Shown here: positions 61,452-64,000 of the stretch, piece by piece | How positions within the stretch are numbered: position 1 is the first letter of the stretch | Layout of the letters: the number at the start of each line of letters is the position of its first letter | Assembly (NCBI GenBank): GCA_038210135.1 | Contig: JBBQWZ010000002.1 | Location: 124,001 to 188,000 of the forward strand | Origin: JBBQWZ01 sp038210135 | GTDB lineage: Bacteria; Acidobacteriota; Terriglobia; Bryobacterales; Bryobacteraceae | Length of the DNA: 64,000 nt | Direction of reading: 5' to 3' | Position numbers and translations under genes: made by a program | Notes under the pieces: model-generated | What the model saw: the letters and a program-made list of their open reading frames with translations, nothing else | Database searches by the model: none | What the model was told of the DNA's origin: nothing

Positions 61452-63101
61452 ATGTTTTCGCGTCACTTACTGATTTTACTGGTTGGAGCTTGCGCAAGCC
61501 TGACGGCACAGACCCGCACCGCTCCGTCGATTCCGGACGACGTTATCTTCGAGCCCGCGGCCAAAGGTGGACCAGAAGTGGACATCCTGCGCCCGCGAAA
61601 CGCGAGTGGGCTTCGTCCAGCGGTGCTCTGCATTCATGGCGGCGGCTTTCGGGCTGGTAGCCGGCAGAGCTACGTTCCGCTCGGCATTCAGCTTGCGCAG
61701 CGGGGATACGTTGCGGCCCTAGTTGATTATCGATTAGCGCCGCGATCTCAGTTTCCGGCGGCGGTACACGATGTCAAAGCAGCAGTCCGCTGGGTGCGCG
61801 CGAATGCGGCACGTCTCGGGGCCGATCCGGACCGTATTGGCGTCACGGGTCAATCCGCAGGCGGAACTCTTGCGCTGTTGCTCGGTCTCACGGCGGGCAA
61901 TCGCGAACTCGAGGGTTACGGTCCGCACCAAGATCAGTCGAGCCGTGTCGCGGCAGTGGTCAGCCTTTACGGAGCGACGGACTTCACGAAGTCGTACGGC
62001 GCCAGTGTGGATGCGGCGGACGTGCTTCCGCAATTTCTGGGCGGGGATCTCGCGCACGCGCGCGCTGAACATTTGAAGGCGAGTCCGCTGTACTGGGTGA
62101 CTCCAGATGCCGCGCCGATTCTGTCCATCCACGGAACTAGAGATCGTTATGTGGCCTATGAGCAGTCCGTATGGCTGATGGAACGTCTTCACAGCGCGGG
62201 GGCGACCGCCGAGTTGGCTACGCTCGAAGGAGCTGATCACGGCTTCAAGGGTCCGGATGCGGAACAGGCGGAACGCTTGCTGTTCGCGTTCTTCGACAAA
62301 CATCTCGGAATTGCCAAAGAGGAACGCACGCTTCTAGTGGCGAATCACGGGTCCGGCGGCGAGGTGGTCGCGATCTCGTGGCCGAGTGGCCGGGTGCTTT
62401 GGCGGGTTCCCAACCATAATGGACACGATGTGCAGAGTCTGGCGGACGGACACGTTTTGTACACGCTGAATCCGGTGAAGCGGGTGGTCGAAATGGACGC
62501 CGCGCATCAGCCGATTTGGGAGTATGGCCTGAAGGAGGGCCTGGAACATCCGATCTCCGCGCAACGGCTTTCAAACGGCAACACACTGATCGGCGACGCC
62601 AAGCTAGGCAAGGTGATCGAAGTGGATCGGGCGAAGAAGGTGGTTTGGCAGTATGCGAGTCCGGACTTGGCCGACATGCGGCTCCGGGAGGTCCGGCGGA
62701 CGGAGTCAGGAACTACGCTGATCGCCGTCGAAGCGGCGGGCAAGATTATCGAAGTGGATCGCGCGGGAAAGATTGTGTGGACGTTCGAGTCCCCAGACGG
62801 ACAGAAGCGCCGGCCGTATATGGCGGTTCGGCTTGCGAATGGGAACACGCTGGTCAGCCAGGCGGATCCTGGCGAAGTGGTGGAAGTTAATCCGACAGGC
62901 AAGATCGTGCGGTCGCTGGTCGGCGGCCATTCGGAGGTTAAGCTGGCGTGGGTTTCGGGGATTGAGCCTCTTCCCGGCGGTGGACTTCTGCTGTCGGATT
63001 ACACGGGCAGGCGGCTGATTGAGATTGACGCGTCGGGCAAAATCGTTCATCAACTGCACGTGGGGAACTGGGGTATTTCGAGTATCTCTCTGGTGCAGTA
63101 G
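61452..63101 (+). CDS. Alpha/beta-hydrolase (acetyl-esterase type) fused to a beta-propeller
   Basis: This 549-residue exported protein begins with a signal peptide (LLILLVGACASLTAQ, in which VGAC could be a weak lipobox). The first domain (about 20-290) is an Aes/BD-FAE-type esterase with HGGGFRAG as oxyanion hole, nucleophile in VTGQSAGGTL, Asp in IHGTRDRYV and His in GADHGFKG. The second domain (about 295-549) has six or so short repeats such as GKVIEVDRAKKVVWQY, GKIIEVDRAGKIVWTF and RRLIEIDASGKIVHQL, a PQQ-like or arylsulfotransferase-like propeller. The ATG at 61452 is chosen for the signal peptide. It probably cuts acetyl or feruloyl esters of a polysaccharide to which the propeller binds. 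Confidence 0.85.
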   Translation: MFSRHLLILLVGACASLTAQTRTAPSIPDDVIFEPAAKGGPEVDILRPRNASGLRPAVLCIHGGGFRAGSRQSYVPLGIQLAQRGYVAALVDYRLAPRSQFPAAVHDVKAAVRWVRANAARLGADPDRIGVTGQSAGGTLALLLGLTAGNRELEGYGPHQDQSSRVAAVVSLYGATDFTKSYGASVDAADVLPQFLGGDLAHARAEHLKASPLYWVTPDAAPILSIHGTRDRYVAYEQSVWLMERLHSAGATAELATLEGADHGFKGPDAEQAERLLFAFFDKHLGIAKEERTLLVANHGSGGEVVAISWPSGRVLWRVPNHNGHDVQSLADGHVLYTLNPVKRVVEMDAAHQPIWEYGLKEGLEHPISAQRLSNGNTLIGDAKLGKVIEVDRAKKVVWQYASPDLADMRLREVRRTESGTTLIAVEAAGKIIEVDRAGKIVWTFESPDGQKRRPYMAVRLANGNTLVSQADPGEVVEVNPTGKIVRSLVGGHSEVKLAWVSGIEPLPGGGLLLSDYTGRRLIEIDASGKIVHQLHVGNWGISSISLVQ

Positions 63102-63106
63102 ACAAA

Positions 63107-63133
63107 GAAGGCGCGGCTTGTGGCCGCGCCTTC
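63107..63133. terminator. Perfect 11-bp hairpin between convergent genes
   Basis: GAAGGCGCGGC and GCCGCGCCTTC pair perfectly around a five-base loop. There is no strong T-run on either side, so it may act with Rho or simply block read-through between the convergent genes. Confidence 0.6.
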
Positions 63134-63154
63134 GTACGATAGATTTACACCGGG

Positions 63155-64000
63155 TTAGCGGCGGCGGAAGTAGTTGAGCGAAAGCTCAGGATTCAACTCG
63201 AGCGCCGGAATCCAGAGCGAGCGCGCCTGCTCATCGTTGCCGATAACTTTCAACGCGTGGCCCAGATTCAGGAGTGCTTCCGGGAAGTTCTTGCGCAGGG
63301 CGATCGCCTCGCGATAGAAGCGGACCGCTTCGTCGATGCGGCTCAAGTTCTGGGCGAGCACTCCGCAGTTGTAGTAGACTTCCGGCGTTTTCTCGCCGAG
63401 TTCGATTAATTCCGCGTGCAGGTTGAGCGCTTTCTCGTGTTCACAGCGTTCGAGCGCGATGGTTGCGAGTCCTTTGGTCGCTTCGACGTGGCGGGGCTTC
63501 CGCGCGAGCAGGGCGGTCAATTTGGCTGAGGCCGCGTCGAGGTCGCCGGCTGCAATCAGCGCGAGAGCCAGATTCACTTCGGCCTCGGGCCAGTCCGGGC
63601 GAACCGTAAGCGCACGCTCAAAGCTAGCGGCGCTCTCCTTGGCAGCCTGCCGCTGCAACTGGAGATATCCCAAGCGGAACCAGACCTGTTCCTTATCGAC
63701 TATCCCTTGGGAATAGCGTACGCAAACGTCCTCGGCTTCCTGCGGAAGCTGCATGTCCTCGAAGACGTGGGACAAGCTGAGGACCAGGTCTTCCCGATCC
63801 GGCCATTTCGCGACGGCGGCCTCGTAGGTCGTATGCGCCGTGATGTAGTCTTTTAGATCCCAGGCTGTCTCGGCCAAGTGGGTGTGCGCATGGACGGAAT
63901 CCGGCCTGAGTTCCCGAGCCTTCACGAAACAGGGCATGGCTTCCGCCAAAGCCGACAGGCGGCGGAGAGTGATTCCAAGATTCAGCCAATGCTCGACTTG
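63155..64000 (-). CDS. TPR-repeat protein (5' end outside window)
   Basis: The visible 281 residues are almost entirely tetratricopeptide repeats of 34 residues, for example WLNLGITLRRLSALAEAM, VWFRLGYLQLQRQAAKESAA, AEVNLALALIAAGDLDAASA and ALLNLGHALKVIGNDEQARS. The frame is open to the window edge, so the start is missing. TPR arrays mediate protein contacts. No other domain is visible, and the C-terminus is NYFRRR. It is convergent with the esterase-propeller gene. Confidence 0.88.
   Translation of the reverse strand, partial: QVEHWLNLGITLRRLSALAEAMPCFVKARELRPDSVHAHTHLAETAWDLKDYITAHTTYEAAVAKWPDREDLVLSLSHVFEDMQLPQEAEDVCVRYSQGIVDKEQVWFRLGYLQLQRQAAKESAASFERALTVRPDWPEAEVNLALALIAAGDLDAASAKLTALLARKPRHVEATKGLATIALERCEHEKALNLHAELIELGEKTPEVYYNCGVLAQNLSRIDEAVRFYREAIALRKNFPEALLNLGHALKVIGNDEQARSLWIPALELNPELSLNYFRRR

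Overview
The window looks like chromosomal DNA of an acidobacterium of the Solibacter/Bryobacter type (Acidobacteriota, Bryobacterales). This is inferred from a large Oar-like TonB-dependent receptor with an N-terminal carboxypeptidase-regulatory domain, a tricorn-type protease, a YbhGFSR-like exporter, high G+C, frequent GTG/TTG starts, and families of short intergenic repeats. I saw no rRNA, tRNA, CRISPR array, insertion sequence or phage gene.

Layout. 1-9.2 kb, minus strand: a topoisomerase III-RecQ fusion (cut by the left edge), an RmlB-like sugar-nucleotide dehydratase with an altered catalytic triad, an ActP-type acetate symporter with its DUF485 partner, and an outer-membrane porin. 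9.9-19.4 kb, plus strand: a Hyb-type membrane-bound [NiFe] hydrogenase operon (small subunit, HybA, HybB, large subunit, maturation protease) ending in a strong terminator, then a tandem-repeat tract, then hypC-D-E-A-B. HypA lacks its zinc domain and hypF is not here. 19.4-27.6 kb: a TonB-receptor remnant, a divergent RpiR/SIS regulator, an intact Oar-like receptor and a tricorn protease. 27.9-33.3 kb: ileS, lspA, lgt and a RimK-like ATP-grasp enzyme. 33.4-38.2 kb, minus: a FadB-like beta-oxidation protein, an acyl-CoA ligase and a cyclase-family hydrolase. 38.2-39.4 kb: a sialidase-like protein. 39.7-47.0 kb, minus: a seven-gene operon tetR-tolC-hlyD-ATPase-ATPase-permease-permease.

47.1-50.4 kb, plus: vapB-vapC-pta-deacetylase-nucleotidyltransferase, with overlapping starts and stops for the first three. 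50.4-52.7 kb, minus: inositol-phosphate synthase and an SDR epimerase. 52.8-58.7 kb, plus: a tight six-gene run of LytTR response regulator, alpha/beta-hydrolase, ATP-grasp ligase, GCS2-type carboxylate-amine ligase, M29 aminopeptidase and a second, apparently permuted ATP-grasp protein. This run is my best candidate for an undescribed system, reading as a non-ribosomal peptide or amide pathway. 58.7-64 kb: a DUF3500 protein, a DUF5685-like membrane protein with 19 cysteines in its last 40 residues, an esterase/beta-propeller fusion, and a TPR protein cut by the right edge.

Two larger patterns stand out. Related repeats of about 40 bp, and a double-hairpin element of about 98 bp, recur in the intergenic gaps. 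In the lines I counted by hand, strand composition switches from C-rich to G-rich on the plus strand near 32 kb, whichever way the genes point.
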